Positions 1-9,851 of a stretch of 64,000 nucleotides of DNA are shown here, in pieces. The translations under genes and the position numbers were made by a program. Source of the DNA: Streptacidiphilus rugosus AM-16 (GTDB lineage Bacteria; Actinomycetota; Actinomycetes; Streptomycetales; Streptomycetaceae). The DNA is taken from the NCBI RefSeq assembly GCF_000744655.1, contig NZ_JQMJ01000004.1:1488001-1552000 (forward strand). The letters run 5' to 3'. The notes under the pieces were generated by a model. That model was not told the origin of the DNA. It saw only the letters and a list, made by a program, of their open reading frames with translations, and made no database searches. Position 1 is the first letter of the stretch; every line of letters begins with the position of its first letter.

Positions 1-344
1 TCCAGATGGGCGAAGAGGCGGTCCAGGAACCGGACGTAGTGGCTGCCGGGCTCGACGGCCTGCGCGGCGAGGGGCAGCACCAGGGCCTCCACCAGCGGCC
101 GCACGTCGTCGCCCGGCTCCGCGGGCACCGCCGCCAGCAGTTCACGGCGTCGCGCGTCGACGGTGTCGAGGCGAGCGCGCAGGACCTCCCGCAGCAGGGT
201 CTGCTTGTCGCCGAAGTGGTAGTGCGCGGCGGCGGTGTTGCGCTGCCCCGCGTCCGCGCCGATCTGCCGCAGCGAGACCTCGGCGATGCCGTGCACGGCG
301 AACAACCGCTCGGCACTGCGCAGAAGTTGGAGGCGAGTGGACAT
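1..344 (-). CDS. TetR-family transcriptional regulator (partial, runs off the window)
   Basis: The N-terminal 114 or so residues of a TetR repressor, read leftward from an ATG at 344 and cut by the window edge. The helix-turn-helix is clear: residues ~1-50 carry LFAVHGIAEVSLRQIG followed by AAAHYHFGDKQTLL, the usual TetR recognition helix and H-Y-x-F pattern. The C-terminal ligand-binding domain is only begun. It is divergent from the sulfatase gene, and a perfect 18-bp palindrome lies between the two starts. The simplest reading is that it represses itself and the sulfatase; the ligand is unknown. Confidence 0.85.
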   Translation of the reverse strand, partial: MSTRLQLLRSAERLFAVHGIAEVSLRQIGADAGQRNTAAAHYHFGDKQTLLREVLRARLDTVDARRRELLAAVPAEPGDDVRPLVEALVLPLAAQAVEPGSHYVRFLDRLFAHL

Positions 345-353
345 GGACCCATC

Positions 354-371
354 GTAAAGCACGTGCTTTAC
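354..371. promoter_or_regulatory. 18-bp perfect palindrome, probable TetR operator
   Basis: GTAAAGCACGTGCTTTAC is a perfect inverted repeat lying 10 bp upstream of the tetR start and 9 bp upstream of the sulfatase start. Its position between divergent genes is typical of a TetR operator. Binding is inferred, not shown. Confidence 0.6.
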
Positions 372-379
372 TCGCCCCC

Positions 380-2650
380 ATGTCGCGCCCTGCCACCCCT
401 CGTGAGCTGACCGAGGCCGTCCGCAGCCACCCGGACGATCCGCGCCCCGCCGCCGACGCCCCCAACGTGGTCGTGATCCTGCTCGACGATCTCGGCTTCG
501 CCCAGTCCGGCGCCTTCGGCTCGGACATCGCCACCCCACACATCGACCGGCTCGCCGCCGACGGCCTGCGCTTCAACCGCTTCCACGTGACCGCGATGTG
601 CTCGCCCAGCCGCGCGAGCCTGCTGACCGGCCGCAACCACCACGCCGTCGGCATGGGCTTCCTGGTCGACCTGCCGCTCGCGTTCCCCGGCTACAACGCC
701 CGGGTCCCCCGCTCGGCGGCGCCGCTGCCCCGGATCCTGCGCGACGCCGGGTACTCCACGATGGCCGTCGGCAAATGGCATCTGACGCCGCGCTGGGAGC
801 GGTCGGCCGCCGGCCCCTTCGACCGCTGGCCGCTCGGCTACGGCTTCGAGCGCTTCTACGGCTTCCTCCAGGGCGACGCCAACCACTGGGCGCCCTCGCT
901 GGTCCGCGACAACCACCACACCGAGCCGCCGCGCGGCCCGGACGAGGGCTACCACCTCAGCGAGGACCTGGTGGACACCGCGCGGCGGATGATCCTGGAC
1001 CAGACCCAGGCCGCCCCCGGCAAGCCGTTCTTCCTCTACCTGCCCTTCGGCGCGATGCACTCGCCGCACCACGTCGCCCCGGAGTGGGTCGCTCCCTACC
1101 GCGGCCGTTTCGACCAGGGCTGGGAGCGCTGGCGCGAGGAGGTGTTCGCCCGTCAGATCGCTTCCGGCGTGGTGCCGGAGGGCACCGAGCTGCCGCCGCG
1201 GCCGCCGTGGATCCCCGACTGGCGCGCCCTCTCCGCCGACGAGCGCCGCGTCTTCGCCCGGATGCAGGAGGTGTACGCGGGCTTCCTCACCCACACCGAC
1301 GCCCAGATCGGGCGGCTGCTGGACTTCCTGCGCGAGATCGGCCGCCTGGACGACACGCTGGTGCTGTTCCTCTCCGACAACGGCGCCAGCGCCGAGGGAG
1401 GGCAGCTCGGCACGCCCAACGAGCACCGGTTCTCCTCCCGCATGGAGGACACCACCGAGCGCAATCTCGCCGAGCTCGACGGGTGGGGCGGACCCGACAC
1501 CTATCCCCACTACGCCTGGGGCTGGGCCTGGGCCGGCAACACCCCGCTACGGCTGTGGAAGCGCTACACCTGGCTCGGCGGCACCCGCGCGCCGCTGATC
1601 GTCCACTGGCCCCGCCGCATCACCGCGCGCGGCGGGATCCGGCAGCAGCTGACCCATGTGGTCGACCTGATGCCGACCGTGCTCGAGGCCTGCGGCGTCC
1701 CGGTGCCCGAGGTCGTGGACGGCGTGGTCCAGCAGCCGATGGACGGCCGCAGTCTGCTCCCCGTGTTCGACGACCCCGACGCGCCGGACCCGCGCCGAAC
1801 CCAGTACTTCGAGATGCTCGGCTCCCGCTCGATCATCCACGACGGCTGGAAGGCCACCACCGACCACGTCTCCCGGGGCGTCCAGGACGAGGAGCGCCTG
1901 CTGCTGGGCAGCAGGGACTTCGCCACCGACCACTGGTCGCTGTTCCTGCTGGACGAGGACTTCGCCGAGGCCCGCGACGTCTCGGCCGAACACCCCGACG
2001 TCATCGCCGAGTTGGAAGGCCTCTGGTTCGACGAGGCACGCCGCAACCAGGTACTGCCGCTGGACGACACGCTGCAGAACCGCGTCGCCGCGCTCCTCAT
2101 GCCCGCGTACGGGATCCCCCGGCGTGCCGTCTACCGCCGCGGCGGGGGCCCGGTCCACGACGAGTCGCTGCCACTGCTGTTCGGCGGCTTCACCCTCACC
2201 GCCGACGTGGAGGTCCCGCCCGGCGGCGCGGACGGCGTGGTGTGCGCGCTGGGCGACCTGATCGGCGGCTTCGTCCTGCGCGTGGCCGACGGACGCCTGG
2301 TCTTCGCCTGTTCCCGCGCCGGGGACCTGGACCGGGTCCAGGCGCCGGAACCGCTGCCGCCGGGGCCTGCCACGGTCGGGGTGCGCTTCGACGCCGGGGC
2401 GCGGACCTTTGCGCTGCTGCACGACGGCGCGGTGGTCGCGACCACGTCACTGGGTGGCGACTTCCCGATCGCCTTCCAGCACGGCGGCACCGGGCTCTGC
2501 GTCGGCCACGACCGCGGCCTGCCGGTCGAGGCGGGCTACCGGCCCCCGCACCCGTTCACCGGCACGATCCACCGGCTCGTCGTCGACACCGACCCGGGGC
2601 CCGCCCCCGACCTCGCGGACGAGGTCCGCACCGCCCTGCACAGCGACTGA
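380..2650 (+). CDS. Arylsulfatase (type I, formylglycine-dependent)
   Basis: A 756-residue sulfatase of the alkaline phosphatase superfamily, expected to hydrolyse sulfate esters. The N-terminal metal-binding Asp pair is in VVVILLDDLGF (D36, D37). The signature CSPSRASLLTGR at residues 74-85 carries the Cys that is converted to formylglycine. Further conserved pieces are AVGKWHL (~130), HSPHH (~217) and LFLSDNG (~330). It is longer than the ~540-residue arylsulfatases: about 200 extra C-terminal residues look like a beta-rich domain (HDESLPLLFGGFTLTADVEV onward), as in the larger actinobacterial arylsulfatases. No signal peptide is visible, so it is probably cytoplasmic. The ATG at 380 lies just past the palindrome. 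The substrate is unknown. Confidence 0.9.
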   Translation: MSRPATPRELTEAVRSHPDDPRPAADAPNVVVILLDDLGFAQSGAFGSDIATPHIDRLAADGLRFNRFHVTAMCSPSRASLLTGRNHHAVGMGFLVDLPLAFPGYNARVPRSAAPLPRILRDAGYSTMAVGKWHLTPRWERSAAGPFDRWPLGYGFERFYGFLQGDANHWAPSLVRDNHHTEPPRGPDEGYHLSEDLVDTARRMILDQTQAAPGKPFFLYLPFGAMHSPHHVAPEWVAPYRGRFDQGWERWREEVFARQIASGVVPEGTELPPRPPWIPDWRALSADERRVFARMQEVYAGFLTHTDAQIGRLLDFLREIGRLDDTLVLFLSDNGASAEGGQLGTPNEHRFSSRMEDTTERNLAELDGWGGPDTYPHYAWGWAWAGNTPLRLWKRYTWLGGTRAPLIVHWPRRITARGGIRQQLTHVVDLMPTVLEACGVPVPEVVDGVVQQPMDGRSLLPVFDDPDAPDPRRTQYFEMLGSRSIIHDGWKATTDHVSRGVQDEERLLLGSRDFATDHWSLFLLDEDFAEARDVSAEHPDVIAELEGLWFDEARRNQVLPLDDTLQNRVAALLMPAYGIPRRAVYRRGGGPVHDESLPLLFGGFTLTADVEVPPGGADGVVCALGDLIGGFVLRVADGRLVFACSRAGDLDRVQAPEPLPPGPATVGVRFDAGARTFALLHDGAVVATTSLGGDFPIAFQHGGTGLCVGHDRGLPVEAGYRPPHPFTGTIHRLVVDTDPGPAPDLADEVRTALHSD

Positions 2651-2657
2651 GCGCCCG

Positions 2658-3521
2658 TCAGGCCAGCGGCGATTCCATGGCCGCGGTGCGTTCCAGCCAG
2701 GCCGCCGCCGCGGCGCTGCGCCGTTCGACGACCTCCTCCGGCTCGTCGTTGAGCAGCGCGAACGGGACCTGCTCCAGGCCGAAGGTCCGGTACCAGGTCC
2801 AGGCGCGGTGCAGCGTGGTCCTGTCCACGGCCGCGGCGACCTGGTGCCAGCCGTGCCAGCTCAGACAGGCGGCGTCGACGGCGGGGTCGAAGGGCTGGGC
2901 CAGGTCCCAGTCCAGCACGCCGAGCAGACGGCCGTCCTCGCCCCAGTGCACGTTGGCGCCGGCCAGGTCGCCGTGGACGAGGGAGGGCGGGACGGCGGGG
3001 AGGTCCAGCGCGTCCTGGACGCGGCGGCGGGCCTCCGCCTGCCAGGCTGCGGGCAGCCGGGGCACGACCTGCTGCTCCATCAACTCGGCCCAGCGCTCGC
3101 CGCCCGCGTACTCGTGCGGCGCGCCGAGCAGGCCCTGAAGGTCCCGGCAGTCCACCTCCCGCAGCGCGTCCAGCAGCTTGGCCAGTTCCTTCGGCTCGCC
3201 GCCCTCGCGCCGTCCGGCGGGCCGGCCCTCCAGCCAGGAGAGCGCGACGGCGGTGCGTCCCTCGGCCTGCACCACCTCGGTCAGCGGGACCGGCACGGCG
3301 AACGGGAGATCCGCCTCGGCCAGGCGGCGCAGCAGCTCGGTCCGGCGGGGCAGCGCGGCGACCGCGGTCGGGTTCCTGGCGACGCGCACGACCGCGACAC
3401 CGGGCAACAGCACCACGTGGTGGGAGCCGCCGCCCTCCAGCGCGGCACGGCGCAGGTCCTCCCCGGGCAGCACGGCTGCGGCCACGGCGAGCAGTTCCTC
3501 GGGCACGGCGGCGTTCGTCAC
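2658..3521 (-). CDS. Aminoglycoside phosphotransferase (APH)-family kinase
   Basis: A 287-residue protein with the APH/choline kinase fold. The catalytic loop [13 protein letters not shown] (H-G-D-x4-N) is followed by the metal-binding [10 protein letters not shown] motif. It starts at a GTG that overlaps the stop of the upstream methyltransferase (GTGA), so translation is probably coupled. It is last in a leftward operon of AraC, DUF1348 protein, methyltransferase and this kinase. The family phosphorylates antibiotics, sugars or small metabolites; nothing here fixes the substrate and a resistance role should not be assumed. It converges on the sulfatase gene with 7 bp between stops. Confidence 0.8.
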   Translation of the reverse strand: MTNAAVPEELLAVAAAVLPGEDLRRAALEGGGSHHVVLLPGVAVVRVARNPTAVAALPRRTELLRRLAEADLPFAVPVPLTEVVQAEGRTAVALSWLEGRPAGRREGGEPKELAKLLDALREVDCRDLQGLLGAPHEYAGGERWAELMEQQVVPRLPAAWQAEARRRVQDALDLPAVPPSLVHGDLAGANVHWGEDGRLLGVLDWDLAQPFDPAVDAACLSWHGWHQVAAAVDRTTLHRAWTWYRTFGLEQVPFALLNDEPEEVVERRSAAAAAWLERTAAMESPLA

Positions 3522-4345
3522 CTCGTCTCCTGACGCCGGCCGGACGCGAGCAGCGCCAGGGCGGGAATGTCGATCAGGCCGTCCCCGGCCACGCGCTCGG
3601 CGGCCAGGCGGTCGTAGGCGGACTTGATCCGGGCGACCGTCGCGGGGGGCTGCCCGGTGACCGTCATGCCGATGCCGGCCACCCCGCCGGCCGGTCCCGA
3701 CCACCAGACCTCGGGGTGCTCGCGGTGGGTCCAGGCGAGCTCGCGGCCGACCGCCTCGGCCCATCCGGCCTGCTCCAGCAGACCGCGCAGGCCCTCGGCG
3801 GTGCGCGCGAAGTCCACCGGGAGCGTCGGGCGGGCGGGGCGCCGCACGCCGGCTTCGTCCAGGGCCAGGCCGAACAGCGACATCGCCGAGTTCTCCGTGC
3901 CGTGCCAGATCGTCACCGCGACCCGGCCCCCTGGGCGGACCACCCGGCGCAGCTCCCTCAGCGCCGCCCGCGGGTCCTCCACGTGGTTGACCACGAAGTT
4001 GGCCACCGCGGCGTCGAACGCGTCGTCGGGGAACGGCAGCGCGGGGAGCACCGCGTGCCGGACCTGCGCGCCGGGGGCGTTGGCGGCGGCCAGGGCCACC
4101 ATGCCCGGTTCGGCGTCCACCGCGACGACCTCGGCCCCGAGGGCCAGCGCGGCCGCGGCGACCGTGCCCGGTCCGGTGCCGACGTCCAGCACCCGCGTCC
4201 CGGCCCGTACCTCGGCCGCGTCCAGCAGCGCCCCGGCCGTCGCCCCGCACAGGGCCGCGAAGCTCCCCGCGTACGCGTCGGCCGCCCCGGCCCACATCCG
4301 CCGCTCGTGCCCGTCGAACTCGCCGGCCGTCGTCTGCTCCCCCAT
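3518..4345 (-). CDS. Class I SAM-dependent methyltransferase
   Basis: A 275-residue Rossmann-fold methyltransferase of the UbiE/Methyltransf_11 type. SAM-binding motif I is [15 protein letters not shown] (residues ~50-65), the acidic end of strand 2 is [10 protein letters not shown], and motif IV-like [20 protein letters not shown] is followed by a R-P-G-G-R turn. The substrate is not predictable. It lies 3 bp downstream of the DUF1348 gene and overlaps the kinase gene by 4 bp, so it is within one operon. Confidence 0.85.
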   Translation of the reverse strand: MGEQTTAGEFDGHERRMWAGAADAYAGSFAALCGATAGALLDAAEVRAGTRVLDVGTGPGTVAAAALALGAEVVAVDAEPGMVALAAANAPGAQVRHAVLPALPFPDDAFDAAVANFVVNHVEDPRAALRELRRVVRPGGRVAVTIWHGTENSAMSLFGLALDEAGVRRPARPTLPVDFARTAEGLRGLLEQAGWAEAVGRELAWTHREHPEVWWSGPAGGVAGIGMTVTGQPPATVARIKSAYDRLAAERVAGDGLIDIPALALLASGRRQETR

Positions 4346-4348
4346 GGC

Positions 4349-4819
4349 CTACAGGCCCAGGTCGGACAGCGACGGGTGGTCGTCGGGCCGGCGGCCCGGC
4401 GGCCAGTGGTAGAGGCGCTCGGAGGCGTCGATCGGCAGGTCGTTGATGGACGCGTGGCGGGTGCGCATCAGTCCGCGCTCGTCGAACTCCCAGTTCTCGT
4501 TGCCGTAGGAGCGGAACCAGGTGCCGGAGTCGTCGTGCCACTCGTAGGCGAACCTGACGGCGATGCGGTTGTCCTCGAACGCCCACAGTTCCTTGATCAG
4601 CCGGTAGTCCAGCTCCCGCGCCCACTTGCGGGTCAGGAACCCGACGATCTCCTGGCGGCCGGTGACGAACTCGGCGCGATTGCGCCAGCGCGAGTCCGCC
4701 GTGTAGGCGAGGGCGACCTTCTCCGGGTCGCGGCTGTTCCAGCCGTCCTCGGCCCGGCGCACCTTCTCGATCGCGGTCTCCCTGGTGAAGGGCGGGAACG
4801 GCGGGCGCTCATCGGACAT
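4349..4819 (-). CDS. DUF1348 (NTF2-like, SnoaL superfamily) protein
   Basis: A 156-residue cone-shaped NTF2-fold protein of the DUF1348 group. It is recognised from its whole layout: [35 protein letters not shown] at the N-terminus, then [30 protein letters not shown], and a C-terminal [10 protein letters not shown]. The biochemical role of the family is not established. Its start overlaps the end of the AraC gene by 11 bp, so it is co-transcribed with the regulator. Confidence 0.85.
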   Translation of the reverse strand: MSDERPPFPPFTRETAIEKVRRAEDGWNSRDPEKVALAYTADSRWRNRAEFVTGRQEIVGFLTRKWARELDYRLIKELWAFEDNRIAVRFAYEWHDDSGTWFRSYGNENWEFDERGLMRTRHASINDLPIDASERLYHWPPGRRPDDHPSLSDLGL

Positions 4820-5636
4820 CGTGGCTCCTTGCCGGGAGGGGGGAACGCCGCGCGAAGCGGCCGGGGCTGACGCCGACGATCCGGCGGAAGTGGCGGGTCA
4901 GGTGCGACTGATCGTAGAAGCCGGCCTCGGTGGAGACGGAGCCCGCGGGGAGGCCGTCCAGCAGCAGCGCGCGGGCCAGGTCCACCCGGCGTGAGGTCAG
5001 GTACTGGTGCGGGGCCATGCCGAACTCCCGGGTGAAGGCCCGGACCAGGTGCGCGGGGCCGGCGTACAGCTCCGCCGCCGCCTGCTCCAGGGACACGCCC
5101 TCGACGACGCGGGCGTCGATCAGCTCCCGCAGCCGGTGGGCGACGCCGCGGTCACGCGGCGGCGTCGGCTCGGGGCCCGTGCGGCGCAGCAGATGCCCAC
5201 GCAGCCGGCCGCAGATCAGCGCCAGCCGGCTCTCGGCCTCCAACTCCTCCCCGGGGAACCGCAGCGCGTGGTGCAGCCGGTGCACCCGGCGGCGCAGCAG
5301 CGGGTCGTCCAGCGTGGGGGTGTCCACGGCGGCGCCGATCAGATCCGCGCCCAGCGCCTCCGGCTCCAGGTACAGCACCCGCTTGCGGAAGCCGAGCGCG
5401 GTCGCGGCCCGGCCGTTGTGCGGCACCTGGGGCGGCAGCAGGCTGACGCGGTCGCTCGGCGCACCGCGTTCGTGGCGGTCCAGGTCGTAGCGGACCGCGC
5501 CGTCGTCGACGATCAGCAGCGTCCAGGTGGCGTGGGCGTGCATCGGGTAGCGGTGCTGGACGAAGTGCGCGTGGAAGACCTCGGCGATGCCCGGCACCTC
5601 GGGATGCCAGGCGGTGACCTCCTCGGCGGCGACCAT
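4809..5636 (-). CDS. AraC-family transcriptional regulator
   Basis: A 275-residue regulator with an N-terminal cupin sensor (AraC_binding: [26 protein letters not shown] at ~30-60) and a C-terminal double helix-turn-helix ([46 protein letters not shown], then [24 protein letters not shown]). An ATG at 5651 is also in frame, but the ATG at 5636 leaves more room for a promoter shared with the divergent DUF2000 gene and starts at the usual place for the family. It heads the leftward four-gene operon and probably autoregulates. Confidence 0.88.
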   Translation of the reverse strand: MVAAEEVTAWHPEVPGIAEVFHAHFVQHRYPMHAHATWTLLIVDDGAVRYDLDRHERGAPSDRVSLLPPQVPHNGRAATALGFRKRVLYLEPEALGADLIGAAVDTPTLDDPLLRRRVHRLHHALRFPGEELEAESRLALICGRLRGHLLRRTGPEPTPPRDRGVAHRLRELIDARVVEGVSLEQAAAELYAGPAHLVRAFTREFGMAPHQYLTSRRVDLARALLLDGLPAGSVSTEAGFYDQSHLTRHFRRIVGVSPGRFARRSPLPARSHDVR

Positions 5637-5686
5637 GCAAAGAACGTACAAGACCGTTGCCCCGGTCCGCGAACAGACTTCGGAGT

Positions 5687-6097
5687 ATGGACTTCGACAC
5701 CAAGATCGCTGTGCTGCTCCGCGACGACCTGCTGCCCTGGCAGCGCCTCAACGTGACCGCCTTCCTGGTCAGCGGGATCGCGGCGGCGCTGCCCGAGCTG
5801 ATCGGCGGGCCGTACGCGGACGCCGACGGAACGCCCTACCTGCCGATGTTCCGTCAGCCGGTGCTGGTCCTCGAGGGCTCCAAGGAGACGATGACCGCCG
5901 CCCACGGGCGCATCCTCGGTCGCGACCTGCCCCGGGCGGTCTTCACCGCGGACCTGTTCGCGACCGGCAACGACGACGACAACCGCGCCGCGGTGCGCGC
6001 GGTGCCGCGCGACCGACTGGACATCGTCGGACTGGCCGTGCACGGCCCGAGGAACGTGGTCGACCGGGTGCTCAAGGGCGCCAGGATGCATCCCTGA
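5687..6097 (+). CDS. DUF2000 family protein
   Basis: A 136-residue protein beginning MDFDTKIAVLLRDDLLPWQRLNV, the characteristic opening of DUF2000 proteins, with the family's QPVLVLEGSKE and GLAVHGPRNVVDRVLKG segments. The function is unknown; the fold is peptidyl-tRNA hydrolase-like according to the family description. It starts 50 bp from the divergent AraC gene. DUF2000 genes are often found beside AraC regulators, which supports a regulator-target relationship. A GTG/ATG 30 bp upstream is less likely because it would run into the promoter space. Confidence 0.82.
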   Translation: MDFDTKIAVLLRDDLLPWQRLNVTAFLVSGIAAALPELIGGPYADADGTPYLPMFRQPVLVLEGSKETMTAAHGRILGRDLPRAVFTADLFATGNDDDNRAAVRAVPRDRLDIVGLAVHGPRNVVDRVLKGARMHP

Positions 6098-6115
6098 CGC
6101 CGCCCCGGCGGCGGC

Positions 6116-6565
6116 TCAGGTCGCGCGTCCCGGTTCGATCAGCAGGTAACGGGATCGGCCCGCCCGGTAGAGCAGGGCGTCCCACCCGGCGCGTCCGGCG
6201 GCCTCGGCGGCCTCCCCGAGCCGGGCCTCGCCGGCGTCGGCCGGGCGCTCGCCGCGCCGGCTCACCCACTCCGCCCGGACGACCCCCTGACGCTCCTCGC
6301 TGAGCCGGACCCCGCTCGCCACCACCGTGCCCTGGCCGTCGACCCCGGCGAAGTCGACGCCCATCGCCTCCAGGGCGAGACCCACCGCCTGGACGGGGCG
6401 GTTCCGCTCCCAGGGCGCGGGCAGCTCGGGCTCCTCCGCCTGCGTGATCCGGCGGATCTGCCGCAGCGACTCCCAGGCCTGCGCGACCTGGGCCGGCCGG
6501 TCGGCGGTCAGCTCCTCGGGCCGCTCGTGGCCGGTCCGCGCGGCGAATCCGGAGACGCCCGTCAC
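6116..6565 (-). CDS. Hypothetical protein, 149 aa
   Basis: Not recognised. It is a soluble protein with no signal peptide or membrane segment. It has a predicted helical N-terminus (AQVAQAWESLRQIRRITQ) and a C-terminal part with alternating hydrophobics ending WDALLYRAGRSRYLLIEPG. It follows the beta-propeller gene by 57 bp on the same strand and converges on the DUF2000 gene. Codon pattern (GC-rich third positions) supports it as a real gene. Confidence 0.6.
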   Translation of the reverse strand: MTGVSGFAARTGHERPEELTADRPAQVAQAWESLRQIRRITQAEEPELPAPWERNRPVQAVGLALEAMGVDFAGVDGQGTVVASGVRLSEERQGVVRAEWVSRRGERPADAGEARLGEAAEAAGRAGWDALLYRAGRSRYLLIEPGRAT

Positions 6566-6622
6566 CCCGACCTCCCGACCTCGGACCTCGCTCCCTGGGG
6601 ACGATCGTCGCAGACCCCACTG

Positions 6623-8598
6623 TCAGGGGCGCTGCGGCGGGCCGGCGAGCGGGGTCCGCACCGGCGCCGCGGCCCCGACCAGGACCACCAGCTCGTGGCC
6701 GCCGGGATTGGTCTGCACCGGGACGGTGCGCCAGTTGTTGGCCAGCCACACGTTGCCGGACGGGTCGATCTGCAGGCCGGTGTTCCTGACCAGGCCGTCG
6801 CTGGTGTAGCCGGTGGCGGCCGGGGAGATCGGCTGCCCGGTCCGGTAGCCGGGCGGGCAGGCGCCGACCCGGACGCCGCAGAGCTCGGCGAGTCGGTGGC
6901 CGCCGAAGTTCGCGACCCAGACGTGGTCGTCCCCGTCGATCGCGACGCCCCACGGGAGCACCAGCCCTCCGTTGGTGAAGGGGGCGGGCAGGGCCGTGCC
7001 GTCGGGGCGGATCATCACCATCCCGGGACGCGCTCCGGCCGGCGGGGCGGCGTTCAGCGCCGCCGCGAAGTCCGCCGTGGTGCCGCCCTCGCAGGGCACC
7101 GGCAGGACCTGGTCGTCCGCGACCCAGAGGTCGCCCTCCTGATCGGCGGCGATGCCCAGGGGCCGGTGCAGGCCGGGCGGGGTGACGGTGCGCAGCGGTC
7201 GGCCGTCGGGGGCCAGTTCGACCACGTTGTCGCTGCCGTTGCCGGTGACCCAGGCCCGTCCCTTCGGGTCGACGGCGATGTCGAAGGGCTTGACCAGCCC
7301 GGTGCCGCCGAGGGCGAGGTTGCGGGCCGAGGCGGCGTGCCCGTCGGGAACGCGGGTGACGCTGCGGTTGCCGCAGTTCGCGATCCAGATGTTCCCCGAG
7401 CGGTCGGCGACGGTGCCCTGCGGCTGGCTGATCCCGCCGAACCGCCATCCGGTCGCCGGGGACAGTGCCCTTCCGTCCGGGGCGAACTCGGACACGGAGT
7501 GGTAGTGCGGGCTCGGGTCGACGGTGCAGCCACGGCCCTGGAAGCCGAAGTTGGAGACCCAGGCGTGTCCGCTCCGGTCCACCGCGATGCCGAATCCGGC
7601 CCCGTAGAGGCCGCCGCCGCGGTAGGGCGCGCCCGGCAGGTCGCCCCCGGTCGGGGTGAGCGCGAGCACGGTACGGCCGCCGCAGACAGGGGTGAGGGGG
7701 TCGAGCACGAAGGGGTAGTTGTTGCTGACCCAGGCGTTCCCCGCGGCGTCGAAGGCGATGTTGCCCGGCCCGTTGATCTCGTGGCCGTTCCCGGCGTAGC
7801 GCAGGGCCAGCGTCCAGGCGTCGGGGGCCGCGTCGAGTGCGGGCCGGTAGACGGGCGCGGTGCGGGCCAGGGCGAAGAGCGCGGCGACCCGGTTCCACGG
7901 TGCGCGGGCGATGTCGGCGGCGGCCTGGAAGCTGTCGCCCGGCTTCGGCTGTCCGGGCGGCCGGGCGAGCCGCAGCAGTGCGTCGCAACCGCGGCCGCGG
8001 GCGCAGGACGCGAGCAGGTCGGCGAGGGTGTCGAAGGCGGCCAGGGTCGAGGTCTGCCGCCCGTTGGGCGGGGCGGCCAGCAGCGGCGCGATCCCGCCGG
8101 TGCGGACGTCGGCCAGGTTGTGGGAGATCGCGGCGGCGTTCGGCAGTCCTGGGCTGCTTCCGGCGACCTCGCCGCCGCGGGTGAACTGCGCGAAGGCGTA
8201 CGCGGCCGCGACGGTGGTGCGCTCGTTCACCACGACGTCGGTGCCGGCCGGACCGCCGAGCGCGGCGGCGAGGCGCAGCCCCGGCCGCCCGTCGGCGGTC
8301 AGGTACAGCACCGCGGCCGGGTCGCGGGGCTGACGGTAGACCAGGTGGAAGCGGCCTTGCGGTCCGCTGCAGGCGTGCGCCAGCTCCTTCGGGCGCTCCC
8401 CGGAGCGCGTGCCCGCCTCGAGGAGCGTGACCCGCGTGTCCCGCAGCGGCGTCGCACCGCTGCGGACGGCGCCGTCCTGGGAGACCTCCGCACCGGCGGG
8501 GACGGCACCGGCGGGGTGCCACCGCCCGCGGCGCCCGCTCCCGCCCCCAGGCAGGCGAGCAGGGTGGCGACCAGCAGGGTCCGACGACGTCGACGCAT
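6623..8598 (-). pseudogene. NHL-type beta-propeller lipoprotein, apparently frameshifted near the N-terminus
   Basis: From about 8530 down to 6623 the frame encodes a ~600-residue protein with repeated streptogramin-lyase/NHL-like units (GNIWIANCGNRSVTRVPDG, GHAWVSNFGFQG, DHVWVANFGGHRLAEL, GNVWLANNW), typical of a secreted six- or seven-bladed propeller. The in-frame coding sense continues upstream of 8311 (VTLLEAGT, HACSGPQGRFHLVYRQPRDPAAV) without any usable start. The only good start, ATG at 8598, encodes a perfect lipoprotein signal (MRRRRR, hydrophobic core, lipobox LLAC) but lies in a different frame. A single-base indel between roughly 8520 and 8560, possibly in the G5 run there, would join them. 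It is either a real frameshift or a sequencing error. Confidence 0.7.
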
Positions 8599-8661
8599 GA
8601 GGGTACTGTCACCCGGGCCCCGCCCGTCCGGCCGGGGGCACGCGCGCGGCACGTCACCGAA

Positions 8662-9396
8662 TCAGCCGGTTGCCCCACCAGGCGGCAGGCAGGCCAGGGC
8701 CTTGCTGAGCCGGGCGGCCGCCTCGACCACGGGCTGCGCGAAGTGCGCGCCGGGGTGCCGGGTGAGCCGCTCGATCGGCCCGGAGACGGTGACGGCGGCC
8801 ACGACCCGGTTGGCCGGGCCGCGGACCGGTGCGGAGACGGAGGCGACCTGGGGCTCGCGTTCGCCGACCGACTGGGCCCAGCCGCGCCGCCGCACCCCGC
8901 TCAGCGCGGTGGCGGTGAACCGTGCGCCGCGCAGACCGCGGTGGAGACGCTCGGGTTCCTCCCAGGCGAGCAGGATCTGGGCCGCGGAGCCGACCTGCAT
9001 GGGCAGGGTGACCCCGACCGGGACGGTGTCGCGGAGACCGGACAGCCGTTCCGCTGCGGCGACGCAGATGCGGGCCTCGCCCTGCCGCCGGTAGAGCTGG
9101 GCGCTCTCGCCGGTGACGTCGCGCAGCCGGGTCAGCACCCCACCGGCGGCGGCCAGCAGGCCGTCCTCACCGGCGGCTGCCGACAGCTCGCCGAGCCGCG
9201 GGCCGAGCACGAACCGGCCCTCGAGGTCCCTGGCGACCAGGCGGTGGCGTTCGAGCGCGACGGCCAGACGGTGGGCGGTGGGCCGCGCCAGGCCGGTCGC
9301 CGCGACCAGTCCGGCCAGGCTGTTCGGGCCCGACTCCAGGGCGCCGAGGATCAGGCTGAGCTTGTCGAGCACGCCGACGCCGCTCGTGTTCTCCAT
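8662..9396 (-). CDS. IclR-family transcriptional regulator
   Basis: A 244-residue IclR regulator. The N-terminal winged helix-turn-helix is VLDKLSLILGALE...SLAGLVAATGLARPTAHRLAVALERHRLVARD (residues ~9-65). The C-terminal effector domain contains LRDVTGESAQLYRRQGEARICVAAAE and a late GANRVVAAVTVSGP strand, as in the family. It begins 455 bp from the divergent phospholipase C gene. It could control that gene or the propeller gene; neither is shown. Confidence 0.88.
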   Translation of the reverse strand: MENTSGVGVLDKLSLILGALESGPNSLAGLVAATGLARPTAHRLAVALERHRLVARDLEGRFVLGPRLGELSAAAGEDGLLAAAGGVLTRLRDVTGESAQLYRRQGEARICVAAAERLSGLRDTVPVGVTLPMQVGSAAQILLAWEEPERLHRGLRGARFTATALSGVRRRGWAQSVGEREPQVASVSAPVRGPANRVVAAVTVSGPIERLTRHPGAHFAQPVVEAAARLSKALACLPPGGATG

Positions 9397-9851
9397 GGGT
9401 GGGGTACTCCAGTCTCAAATCCGGTGAGCGGCAGATCTGTTGCCTGCGCCGGCCCGAGAACGGGTACGCGGGTGCACCGGGCGGGGAAGCGCCCGGGCGA
9501 AGGACAGCACTGGAAGCACCGTGTCTCCTCATCTTTCCCGCGCCACGTTGGCGACAGGCCGGAGTTGGCACTGATCCCTGACGTCCCCGCGCGCGGTTCG
9601 CGCGCGGGATCGACCGGGGAGTTGCCGGGGCTTCGTAGGGCCGGTCCCTCCACCCCTCTGGATGATTCGGGAGGAACCCTACAAGATGCCACCGGCCGCT
9701 CACCAAACGACCCCTGCGCGCATCGCTCCGTCACGACACGTTCGCCGTCCCGAGGTCCGCCGACCACCGGCGCGACATCGCGAAGTTGTCCAGACAAGTT
9801 GTCCTGGTCCGCAACCCGAAAGCCCCCGCCCCCGACGTGTGAGGCCCGCCC
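9397..9851. promoter_or_regulatory. 455-bp divergent intergenic region with hairpin and repeated AAGTTGTCC
   Basis: There is no credible gene here. The region holds a GC hairpin with a 10-bp perfect stem (9586-9595 / 9599-9608, loop GTT). Near the phospholipase start it holds two copies of AAGTTGTCC (9783-9791 and 9796-9804), the second inside the palindrome GACAAGTTGTC (9793-9803). The repeats are a plausible operator for the phospholipase gene 48 bp downstream. Confidence 0.4.

Noticed and set aside
2658-3521. Antibiotic resistance gene
   Set aside because: The kinase fold is clear, but the family is broad and the operon (AraC, methyltransferase, DUF1348) gives no link to a drug.
2658-4625. 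655-residue reading combining a long Arg-rich part with the phosphotransferase
   Set aside because: Upstream of GTG 3521 it is a shadow of the methyltransferase and DUF1348 genes; the kinase starts at the GTGA overlap.
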